From NCBI GenBank assembly GCA_900554745.1, contig USIU01000019.1:1-12402 (forward strand): a stretch of DNA of 12,402 nucleotides. The letters run 5' to 3'. How positions within the stretch are numbered: position 1 is the stretch's first letter; each line of letters begins with the position of its first letter. Of the stretch, positions 7,227-12,402 are shown in pieces. Source of the stretch: an uncultured Leuconostoc sp. (lineage in GTDB: Bacteria; Bacillota; Bacilli; Lactobacillales; Lactobacillaceae). The notes beneath the pieces were generated by a model, which had not been told where the DNA came from, ran no database searches, and saw only the letters and a list, made by a program, of their open reading frames with translations. The position numbers and the translations under genes were made by a program.

Positions 7227-7256
7227 AAAAAAACGATTACAAAAGTAATCGTTTTT
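7227..7256 (-). terminator. Terminator after the LCP gene
   Basis: The stem ACGATTAC / GTAATCGT with a 4-base loop is flanked by A and T runs, extending the helix to 12 bp. On the minus strand it ends in a run of T. It begins two bases past the stop codon at 7259-7261. Confidence 0.88.
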
Positions 7257-7258
7257 GG

Positions 7259-8440
7259 TTATTGTGGATCCATTGTTTCGTTAATCACATTGAGATTACG
7301 CTCAGCAATCCAGTAGCCAAAGGCTGGTACTGCACTCCCAAATTGCGTCCCAGTTTTTTTAGCTGGTAAATCCAGTGATTGGCGCAACTTATTGGTGACC
7401 CGTTGTTTTTCAGATTCAGGCACCATTTGGTAACTGACACCGGCATACATATCGCCAACCCCTTGCATATGATCGGAGACTTGATTTTTGGCCGCTGGCA
7501 TATATTTCTTGGCTAAATTCATCAAATCATTATACGTCATATCAGTTTCAACGTTCGTTGCAATTGAGGCCATAAACTTATCATTCAGCAAGGTTGACAC
7601 ACTCGCAGATTTCTTCAATAAAGCCTGCAAAACCAGCCGTTGTCGTAACTGACGGCCATAATCGCCTTGCGGATCATCATAGCGCATCCGTGAAAATGAC
7701 AAAGCAGCGTTACCATCCATCGTCGAATAAGACTTGAAGTTTTTCCCATCCTTAGCATATTCAAACTGCGACTTACCCTTAAAGTACTTAAAGGTTTCGG
7801 GTGTCGTGTCTGCTTCTGGTGTATAAGTAAAGGTCAGTGGTGACACCACTTTAACGCCGCCAACTTGATCAATCAATTTTTCCAGACCACCCATATTCAC
7901 CAACACATAAAAATCAATCGGCACGTTCAGATAGTCTTGCAAAGTCGTTAACGTCGCGCCAACACCCGCAATTGGGAAAGCTGCGTTTAACTTTTGTGGG
8001 AAAGTAGACTCAGCCCCGGCAATGGCAACCATGATATCACGTGGAATCGACATCATGGTCGTTGTTTTAGTCTTGGGATTTACCGTAATCAGCATCATTG
8101 AGTCGGTCAAGCCAGTCCGATCACGCTTTAACGCGCCCGTATCTGTCCCCAAGACAAGCATTGAAAACGGTTTCCCGGCTTTCAAGAGGTCCGTGACATT
8201 CCGCGCTTTTTTGACGTCAGCGCTACGATACATTTTATCCACTGACTTGTGCACGTTTCCCAAAATTGTGGCGAAAACAACCCCACCAATAATGCCCAGT
8301 AACACGATTAGTCCTAGTAGCCACCGCCACCATTTACGACGTCGACGGGGCTTTTTAGGTGGCTGCCCACCACTTGCCTGCTGCGGTGTGTGATCTTGTT
8401 GTGCGCGCCGTGCTGATCGGCTCATGATTTCGTTGTCCAT
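7259..8440 (-). CDS. LytR-CpsA-Psr (LCP) family wall-polymer ligase
   Basis: LCP proteins transfer undecaprenyl-linked polymers (teichoic acids or polysaccharides) to peptidoglycan on the outer face of the membrane. The 393 residues contain a basic cytoplasmic head (KKPRRRRKWWRW), one membrane helix at about 40-60, and an extracellular LCP domain. The landmarks are MLVLGTDTG, RTGLTDSMMLITVNP, MMSIPRD, the LNAAFPIAGVGATL helix, GGVKVVSPL, and the arginine-rich lipid-phosphate site FSRMRYDDPQGDYGRQLRQR. I chose the ATG at 8438-8440 because GGGGG lies five bases upstream and because the promoter at 8467-8475 puts the transcript start near 8460. The TTG four codons earlier has no ribosome site. 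It follows the UPF0173 hydrolase gene closely and may also be read from the femABX transcript. Confidence 0.92.
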   Translation of the reverse strand: MDNEIMSRSARRAQQDHTPQQASGGQPPKKPRRRRKWWRWLLGLIVLLGIIGGVVFATILGNVHKSVDKMYRSADVKKARNVTDLLKAGKPFSMLVLGTDTGALKRDRTGLTDSMMLITVNPKTKTTTMMSIPRDIMVAIAGAESTFPQKLNAAFPIAGVGATLTTLQDYLNVPIDFYVLVNMGGLEKLIDQVGGVKVVSPLTFTYTPEADTTPETFKYFKGKSQFEYAKDGKNFKSYSTMDGNAALSFSRMRYDDPQGDYGRQLRQRLVLQALLKKSASVSTLLNDKFMASIATNVETDMTYNDLMNLAKKYMPAAKNQVSDHMQGVGDMYAGVSYQMVPESEKQRVTNKLRQSLDLPAKKTGTQFGSAVPAFGYWIAERNLNVINETMDPQ

Positions 8441-8466
8441 AATGGCCCCCAATTAAATATTCAATC

Positions 8467-8475
8467 ATTATACCA
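8467..8475 (-). promoter_or_regulatory. Extended -10 promoter for the LCP gene
   Basis: On the minus strand TGGTATAAT has a perfect TATAAT (8472-8467) plus the TGn extension. The -35 region falls in the last codons of the upstream hydrolase gene and is poor (GTCAAC, 17-base spacer). The predicted leader of about 20 bases supports the ATG at 8438-8440. Confidence 0.65.
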
Positions 8476-9153
8476 CTAAAAATTAAAGGGTTGACCAATA
8501 GCTGGTTTGAAACCAACACCGTCCGGTAAGTCAGCAATAAAGCGTGTGACGTCGGCTTTAATTTTTGGGAAAGTATCGTAATGGATTGGTAACACATGTG
8601 CGGCGGTTAGGAAGCTCGCCGCAATCAAAGCATCATCTTGTGTCATCGTGTAGTAGCCGCCAATTGGTAAGAAAGCCATATCAACGGGTTGTCGTAGAGC
8701 GACCAATTTCAAATCAGAATACAAGCCAGTATCACCCGCAAAATAAAGCAACTTCCCTTCGACATAAAGGGCAAAACCGGCTGACATGCTGGCATGATCA
8801 GTCGTTGTTACCGCATGCCAAGCGGGATAAAATTTAAGCTTAATGGTCGGCGTGAGGAACACTTCCCCACCAAAATTCGGTGCGATAACCGGTAAATCAT
8901 CAGTTGCCAGAAAATCATAGTGCGTATCCGCTAAAACCACAATGGTGGCGCCGGTGCGTTTCGCAATGGCTACCGTGTCGCCCACATGATCTTCATGAGG
9001 ATGTGTCACGATAATAAAATCGGCTGCCAATGTCTCAACTAGTTCGTCCGCATCCTCTAAAAAAGGATTTTGCGTGATAAACGGATCGACTAAAATCGTC
9101 GTGTCATCCGACACAACCCGTAATGCTGCATGTCCAAAATGTGTCACTTCCAT
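8476..9153 (-). CDS. UPF0173 metal-dependent hydrolase (metallo-beta-lactamase fold)
   Basis: The 225-residue cytoplasmic protein has the metal-binding motif T50-H51-P52-H53-E54-D55-H56 of the metallo-beta-lactamase superfamily. It also has the early HFGHAAL and DPFITQNP segments, the FAGDTGLYSDL aspartate motif, LPIGGYYTM, and the late LPIHYDTFP histidine. This set matches the UPF0173 (YtkL-like) group, whose substrate is unknown to me. The ATG at 9151-9153 is chosen over the TTG just before it because AGGAGG lies seven bases upstream of the ATG. It sits 52 bases after the FemABX gene without a terminator, so it is probably co-transcribed with it and read into the LCP gene. Confidence 0.9.
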   Translation of the reverse strand: MEVTHFGHAALRVVSDDTTILVDPFITQNPFLEDADELVETLAADFIIVTHPHEDHVGDTVAIAKRTGATIVVLADTHYDFLATDDLPVIAPNFGGEVFLTPTIKLKFYPAWHAVTTTDHASMSAGFALYVEGKLLYFAGDTGLYSDLKLVALRQPVDMAFLPIGGYYTMTQDDALIAASFLTAAHVLPIHYDTFPKIKADVTRFIADLPDGVGFKPAIGQPFNF

Positions 9154-9205
9154 CAAATTGCCTCCTCATCCCGTGAACGCGACGCTGTCATCCCAAGCGT
9201 ACCGT

Positions 9206-10459
9206 TTAGCTGCGACCTGTTAAACGCTTCAATAACCGGTATAGACGATATTTTGTCCCATTAACTGGCAAAATAAAGTCGCCGACGAGCTGCCGCGCAT
9301 GTCCAGCAAACGCTGTTTTGAAGCCTAACACCCCATCCGAACCATCAAAACGACCCGAAATACCATAAAAATTATAGCACGGGATGTCTTGCGCCACCGC
9401 CCGTCGAATCATGTCATCTTGAATCTGATACGGCGCGTAGTAGTCCATATAAGTTTCATAAGTCCCTGAGTACAAGTACGTCATTTCTTGGGGTTGCGCA
9501 ATAAACAATGCGCCAGCCACGACTACCGTTGCTTGACCAGCAGCGGTAAATTGTTGACTCGCTTTTTCAATGCGCTTGAGGTGATGTTGCTTTTGATCAT
9601 CAAATTCAGCAAATTGTCGTTTAAACTTATCCTGATGCGGATACTTGTCAATCTTTTCTTGAATTTTAGCTAACTTTTGATCCAACGCCGCAACTTTTTG
9701 ATTTTCTTCGGCCAGGTAGCGTTCAAAATTCAGTTCCGCAAAAACAAAGGTCGCATCATCACCATAATTATCATAAATCGCTTCATAAAATGATAAGTCT
9801 TTATCGTGATAGTGTAGTCGATCCGCAGTTGTTTGCGTTAATTGTTTAAATTCTGGTAAGTCTTCACGCGACAGTTCGCGTAATTGAATCCCAAATTGCT
9901 GATTTTTCTTTAAATAATATTGGGCATTCTTTGTATAAGATTGCCGAATCGCTTGCTCACTATCTAAACCAACTAAAGGTTTCACGTATTCCCAAGTCGG
10001 TGACCCCGTGGTTGACATACCAAATTGGAACGGTTCATGCGTGAAACCTGCAGCCGTCATCATGGCTAAGAATTGATCGTTGGTAGCCCCAATTAATTGC
10101 CCCTTATCATCCGTATTGGCATAAGTGACATTCGGCCGCCAAATCATATAAAGCGCGCCTTGTTTTTTGGCAAAATCACGCACCGCTCGTGCAAAGAACG
10201 TCACCAACTCGCGATCATTAAAGTCCATCAACGGCCCTCGATCAAACAGATAAACGTGCCCAAAGCGGGTTATTTCGGTGGTCACTAACGCCGCCGCAAC
10301 AATTCGGCCGTCATCTTTGACACCCAACAAAAATGCGTCACGCTGGCGCTGACGCAAAAGGGAATATTGTAAAATAGATTGCGTATAGCTACCCAATGGG
10401 TGCTGTAATTCAAATTGTTGATATTCTTCTGGTGTTAATGTTTCAAAAACTAATGTCAT
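9206..10459 (-). CDS. FemABX-family peptidoglycan bridge aminoacyltransferase
   Basis: These enzymes use aminoacyl-tRNA to add bridge amino acids to the lysine side chain of lipid II or its UDP precursor. The 417 residues show two GNAT-like halves. The first contains YTQSILQYSLLRQ and VYLFDRGPLMDF. The second ends with ALFIAQPQEMTYLYSGTY and the characteristic GVLGFKTAFAGHARQLVGDF. A charged helical arm at about residues 244-304 (QKLAKIQEKIDKY to HHLKRIEKASQQ) forms the coiled coil found in FemA/FemB/MurM-type enzymes. The W. viridescens FemX of about 335 residues lacks this arm, so this copy may act on lipid II or at a later bridge position. The ATG at 10457-10459 has AGAGGAT upstream. It is the first gene of an operon with the UPF0173 hydrolase and LCP genes. 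Which amino acid it adds cannot be read from the sequence. Confidence 0.9.
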   Translation of the reverse strand: MTLVFETLTPEEYQQFELQHPLGSYTQSILQYSLLRQRQRDAFLLGVKDDGRIVAAALVTTEITRFGHVYLFDRGPLMDFNDRELVTFFARAVRDFAKKQGALYMIWRPNVTYANTDDKGQLIGATNDQFLAMMTAAGFTHEPFQFGMSTTGSPTWEYVKPLVGLDSEQAIRQSYTKNAQYYLKKNQQFGIQLRELSREDLPEFKQLTQTTADRLHYHDKDLSFYEAIYDNYGDDATFVFAELNFERYLAEENQKVAALDQKLAKIQEKIDKYPHQDKFKRQFAEFDDQKQHHLKRIEKASQQFTAAGQATVVVAGALFIAQPQEMTYLYSGTYETYMDYYAPYQIQDDMIRRAVAQDIPCYNFYGISGRFDGSDGVLGFKTAFAGHARQLVGDFILPVNGTKYRLYRLLKRLTGRS

Positions 10460-10482
10460 AAAACGCTGATCCTCTACTTACT

Positions 10483-10488
10483 ATTATA
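10483..10488 (-). promoter_or_regulatory. Possible -10 box of the femABX operon
   Basis: A perfect TATAAT on the minus strand lies directly after the T run of the upstream terminator, 23 bases before the femABX start codon. No convincing -35 exists; the -35 position falls inside the terminator stem. It may be weak, or the gene may depend partly on readthrough. Confidence 0.4.
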
Positions 10489-10489
10489 C

Positions 10490-10517
10490 AAAAAAAGACG
10501 CCGACAAGGGCGTCTTT
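10490..10517 (-). terminator. Terminator after the LysM-CAP gene
   Basis: The 9-bp stem AAAGACGCC / GGCGTCTTT with a 6-base loop is followed by a run of seven T on the minus strand. It begins 10 bases past the LysM-CAP stop codon. Confidence 0.9.
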
Positions 10518-10527
10518 GAAGATTTTA

Positions 10528-10794
10528 TTAGTATTGACCAACGTTAGATACGGCAACAATTGTACCACCAACGACACCAAAACCAACTGATGTTGCACGT
10601 GGGTTAGTTACCCACATGCGGTGACCTGGTGTACCATTTGTCATCATACCTGTCTCATTATACCAAGCACTAATCACTTGATTGAAACCAAAGCCAATGG
10701 CAACAACTTCACCATTTGTACGGAAATGGTTTGTTGGCAAACCACCATTTGCAACCGCATTGTAAGCACGTGATTGTGCTTGCGCTGACAAACC
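10528..10794 (-). repeat. CAP-domain direct repeat, copy 1
   Basis: The 3' 267 bases of the LysM-CAP gene are a diverged direct repeat of 12135-12401. The first 34 codons (in reading order) encode identical residues with about six synonymous base changes; the remaining 54 codons differ at 16 residues. Confidence 0.9.
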
Positions 10795-11568
10795 AGCATC
10801 CAAAGTTACTGGGCGTAGTCCCAATGACGCACGCAAGGCGTTCAATGCGTTCAACATTGTTACCGCAGCAGAGTTACCGGCTGTTGAAACTTGCGTAACT
10901 TGTGGTGCTGCTGGAGCAGCTTGTGCTGGGGCTGCCGGCGCAGTTGCGCCACCATTTGCTTGATATGCCAAGTATTCTGCAGCTGTCATAAAGCCATCAC
11001 GGTTTGTATCAGCTGCTGCAATGTACTTCACGTCGTCAGGCACACTACCAGAAGCAGCTGGTTGTGCTGGCGCTGCTGGTTGTGTTTGCGCCGGTGCTGC
11101 TGATTGTGCCGGCGTAGGTGCTGCTGGAGTTGCATCGGCAGACAATTTCAATACTTGACCAACCGTGATCAAATTGATGTTTTGAATGCCGTTTGCAGCA
11201 GCAAGAGCAGCAACTGATGTGCCGTTTGCAGCAGCGATACGGTTCAATGTGTCGCCAGCCTTCACCGTATAAGTCCCATTGGCAGTTGCTGCTGGGGCTG
11301 AAGCTGCTGGTGTCGCAGCTGGTTGTGCTGACGCAGCAACGTTAGCAGTCCCTTCAGTTTGTAATTGTTGTCCAACAAAGATCAAGTTAGGATTTGAAAT
11401 GCCATTAGCCTTCACCAAAGCATCAACAGTTGTCCCGTTGGCACGCGCTAACTTTGATAATGTATCACCGGCTTGAACAGTAATCGTATCGGCATTGGCA
11501 GTTGCAACACCAGCAACAGCAAAGGCACCGGCAGCAACAGCAGATTTAAGCATAGTAGATGTTTTCAT
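10528..11568 (-). CDS. Secreted LysM-LysM-EF-hand-CAP domain protein
   Basis: This is a 346-residue exported wall-binding protein. The signal peptide is MKTSTMLKSAVAAGAFAVAG followed by VATANA, with likely cleavage after A24-N25-A26. LysM domains occupy about 28-70 and 99-142 and would bind peptidoglycan glycan chains. Ala/Pro/Gln-rich linkers surround them. A canonical 12-residue EF-hand loop D187-T-N189-R-D191-G192-F-M-T195-A-A-E198 would bind calcium. The C-terminal CAP (SCP/PR-1-like) domain spans about 235-346, with H281, E287 and H316 at the positions usual for the CAP cavity. The function of bacterial CAP domains is not settled. AAGGAG lies 11 bases before the ATG, a slightly long spacing. 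The C-terminal 88 residues are 82% identical to the CAP gene ending at 12135. It has its own promoter and a leader hairpin. Confidence 0.92.
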   Translation of the reverse strand: MKTSTMLKSAVAAGAFAVAGVATANADTITVQAGDTLSKLARANGTTVDALVKANGISNPNLIFVGQQLQTEGTANVAASAQPAATPAASAPAATANGTYTVKAGDTLNRIAAANGTSVAALAAANGIQNINLITVGQVLKLSADATPAAPTPAQSAAPAQTQPAAPAQPAASGSVPDDVKYIAAADTNRDGFMTAAEYLAYQANGGATAPAAPAQAAPAAPQVTQVSTAGNSAAVTMLNALNALRASLGLRPVTLDAGLSAQAQSRAYNAVANGGLPTNHFRTNGEVVAIGFGFNQVISAWYNETGMMTNGTPGHRMWVTNPRATSVGFGVVGGTIVAVSNVGQY

Positions 11569-11607
11569 AATATAGGTAACTCCTTAAAAGTTAAAGACTT
11601 GATTAAG

Positions 11608-11639
11608 TATCATTGTTTGAGGTCTTCTCGACAATGATA
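11608..11639 (-). promoter_or_regulatory. Leader hairpin upstream of the LysM-CAP gene
   Basis: TATCATTGT and ACAATGATA form a perfect 9-bp stem around a 14-base loop; the loop can add a small GAG/CTC stem. It would sit in the 5' untranslated RNA, about 40 bases before the start codon. No T run follows, so it is not a terminator. It may stabilise the mRNA or be a protein-binding palindrome. Confidence 0.5.
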
Positions 11640-11666
11640 AGTGTACCAAATTAGCATAACGGAGAT

Positions 11667-11695
11667 GTTGTACCTTCTTTTCACTTCGTTATCAA
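11667..11695 (-). promoter_or_regulatory. Promoter of the LysM-CAP gene
   Basis: On the minus strand TTGATA (11695-11690) and TACAAC (11672-11667) are 17 bases apart, giving a leader of about 90 bases. Just upstream lies the direct repeat TGTGAT-N5-TGTGTT (11713-11697), and the palindrome TCACAAAA / TTTTGTGA (11709-11740) overlaps it. Confidence 0.6.
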
Positions 11696-11708
11696 GAACA
11701 CAAACATA

Positions 11709-11740
11709 TCACAAAAAAGTGTTTTAAATGTCTTTTGTGA
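11709..11740. repeat. Inverted repeat upstream of the LysM-CAP promoter
   Basis: TCACAAAA and TTTTGTGA are perfect 8-bp arms with a 16-base spacer. They lie between the small NlpC/P60-like gene and the LysM-CAP promoter. They could serve as a regulator site or a weak hairpin; there is no terminator-like T run distinct from the arms. A second AT-rich palindrome TTTTTGA-TT-TCAAAAA occupies 11753-11768. Confidence 0.4.
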
Positions 11741-11773
11741 CAAAAATATTTCTTTTTGATTTCAAAAATAAAT

Positions 11774-12124
11774 CTAAAGCACTGTGCCGGCAAATGTCGG
11801 ATACCAACTCTGATTCAGCGTCTGAATCTTAACCTGGGCGTCATTTTCATCAACAGCAATATAATGGCTGCCACCGACATAGATGCCAACACTGTAAGGC
11901 TGTTCGGGAATCCCCCAGAATAATAAATCGCCTGGTCGTGTGTTTTCAACAGTATTTAGTTCATACACGTCATAAATCAAATCAATCAAGTCTTGTGACC
12001 AATGCCCCGTCTGTCCATCAGCCTTGATGTTGGACGCATTCATGACAAAAGCAACAAACGCACCTGAGGATTGGTATGTCTTCCCCAACTGCGTTAGTGC
12101 GATATCTAGCCAATTATTAGCCAT
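11774..12124 (-). CDS. Small NlpC/P60-like protein lacking catalytic residues
   Basis: The 116 residues follow the NlpC/P60 outline: an N-terminal A-x-T-Q-L-G-K-T-Y, the helix SSGAFVAFVMNA, R63-P64-G65-D66-L67-L68-F69-W70, V79-G80-I81-Y82-V83-G84, and a final VKIQTL strand. In active enzymes the helix begins D-C-S-G, a histidine precedes VGIY, and a second histidine lies 12 residues later. Here those positions are serine (S19 or S20), S78 and A90, and the protein has no cysteine at all. It has no signal peptide, so as written it stays in the cytoplasm. Two in-frame TGA codons sit just before the ATG at 12122-12124, fixing the start, and no ribosome site is visible. It begins 10 bases after the CAP gene stop. 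A pseudoenzyme, a non-catalytic binding protein or a decaying remnant are all possible. Confidence 0.6.
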   Translation of the reverse strand: MANNWLDIALTQLGKTYQSSGAFVAFVMNASNIKADGQTGHWSQDLIDLIYDVYELNTVENTRPGDLLFWGIPEQPYSVGIYVGGSHYIAVDENDAQVKIQTLNQSWYPTFAGTVL

Positions 12125-12134
12125 CTGTCATCAA

Positions 12135-12401
12135 TTAATATTGACCGGCGTCAGATACACCGACAATTGTGTTACCCACAATACCGAAGCCAACAGCTGA
12201 GGCGCGTGCGTTAGTAACCCACATTTGGTGACCTGGTGTGCCATTTGTCATCATATTTGTTTCGTTGTACCAAGCGTTAATTACAGTACCAGCACTCCAA
12301 CCAATGGCAACGACTTCACCATTTGTGCGGAAGTGGTTTGTTGGCAAGCCACCATTTGCAACAGCGTTGTAGGCACGTGATTGTGCTTGCGCTGACAAAC
12401 C
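12135..12401 (-). CDS. CAP-domain secreted protein, partial, 5' end beyond the right edge
   Basis: The last 88 codons of a CAP (SCP/PR-1-like) domain are visible and the frame stays open to the window edge, reading G-L-S-A-Q-A-Q where the paralogue has the same residues. A TTG at 12396-12398 is an internal leucine codon, not a start. The residues in NHFRTNGE and TPGHQMW match the CAP cavity positions; GHQ replaces the GHR of the paralogue. It is 72 of 88 residues identical to the C-terminus of the LysM-CAP protein at 10528-11568. Whether it also carries LysM domains and an EF-hand cannot be seen. The small NlpC/P60-like gene follows 10 bases after its stop. Confidence 0.88.
   Translation of the reverse strand, partial: GLSAQAQSRAYNAVANGGLPTNHFRTNGEVVAIGWSAGTVINAWYNETNMMTNGTPGHQMWVTNARASAVGFGIVGNTIVGVSDAGQY
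12135..12401 (-). repeat. CAP-domain direct repeat, copy 2
   Basis: This is the second copy of the CAP-coding repeat, 1607 bp from copy 1 in the same orientation. The repeat probably extends beyond the window. Recombination between copies would delete the small NlpC/P60-like gene and fuse the two CAP genes. Confidence 0.9.
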
Positions 12402-12402
12402 A

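Noticed and set aside
8022..8393. A 123-codon plus-strand frame opposite the LCP gene
   Set aside because: It is antisense to a clear LCP domain, with composition typical of a shadow frame; all other plus-strand frames were dismissed likewise.
8441..8452. TTG start four codons upstream for the LCP gene
   Set aside because: It has no ribosome site and lies only about 8 bases from the predicted transcription start; the ATG at 8438-8440 has a G-rich site at good spacing.
8355..8597. An 80-codon minus-strand frame across the LCP/hydrolase junction
   Set aside because: It overlaps two well-supported genes in another frame and has no family features.
10900..11360. Alanine/proline/glutamine-rich linker as a tandem repeat or CRISPR-like array
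   Set aside because: The repetition is low-complexity coding sequence between domains, without regular units or spacers.

Overview
The window looks like the chromosome of a lactic acid bacterium, most likely Weissella or a close relative in the Leuconostoc/Weissella group. This rests on base composition in the mid-40s %GC by eye, strong AGGAGG-type ribosome sites, a mevalonate-pathway HMG-CoA reductase, a NRAMP manganese transporter followed by a universal stress protein, a FemABX interpeptide-bridge enzyme and LysM/CAP wall proteins. The species is inferred, not proven. Every convincing gene lies on the minus strand, so transcription runs from high to low coordinates. I see no rRNA, tRNA, insertion sequence, CRISPR array or prophage.

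Layout in transcription order. (1) 12401-11774: the 3' end of a secreted CAP-domain gene, then a small NlpC/P60-like gene that has lost its catalytic residues. (2) 11568-10528: a secreted protein with signal peptide, two LysM domains, an EF-hand loop and a CAP domain, preceded by a promoter and a leader hairpin and followed by a strong terminator. (3) 10459-7259: a cell-wall operon of a FemABX aminoacyltransferase, a UPF0173 metal-dependent hydrolase and a LytR-CpsA-Psr (LCP) ligase; the last has its own extended -10 promoter and a terminator. (4) 7142-6126: a PAP2-family membrane phosphatase with its own terminator. (5) 5966-2168: a tightly packed operon of Ppx/GppA phosphatase, class II HMG-CoA reductase, an IpaB/EvcA-like protein and a sirtuin without cysteines, ending in a strong terminator at 2021-2053. 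(6) 1773-1: mntH and a universal stress protein gene that runs off the left edge, preceded by a regulatory region with two similar 19-bp partly palindromic sites.

Regions 1-4 concern the cell envelope: bridge synthesis, polymer attachment, lipid phosphate recycling and secreted wall-binding proteins. Region 5 couples isoprenoid precursor supply (mevalonate) to polyphosphate/(p)ppGpp-type phosphatase and NAD-dependent deacylase functions; this functional coupling is inferred from operon structure only. Region 6 is manganese uptake plus stress response. The items that most deserve a second look are the cysteine-free sirtuin, the NlpC/P60-like protein lacking all three catalytic residues, the paired operator-like sites before mntH, and the tandem CAP paralogues.
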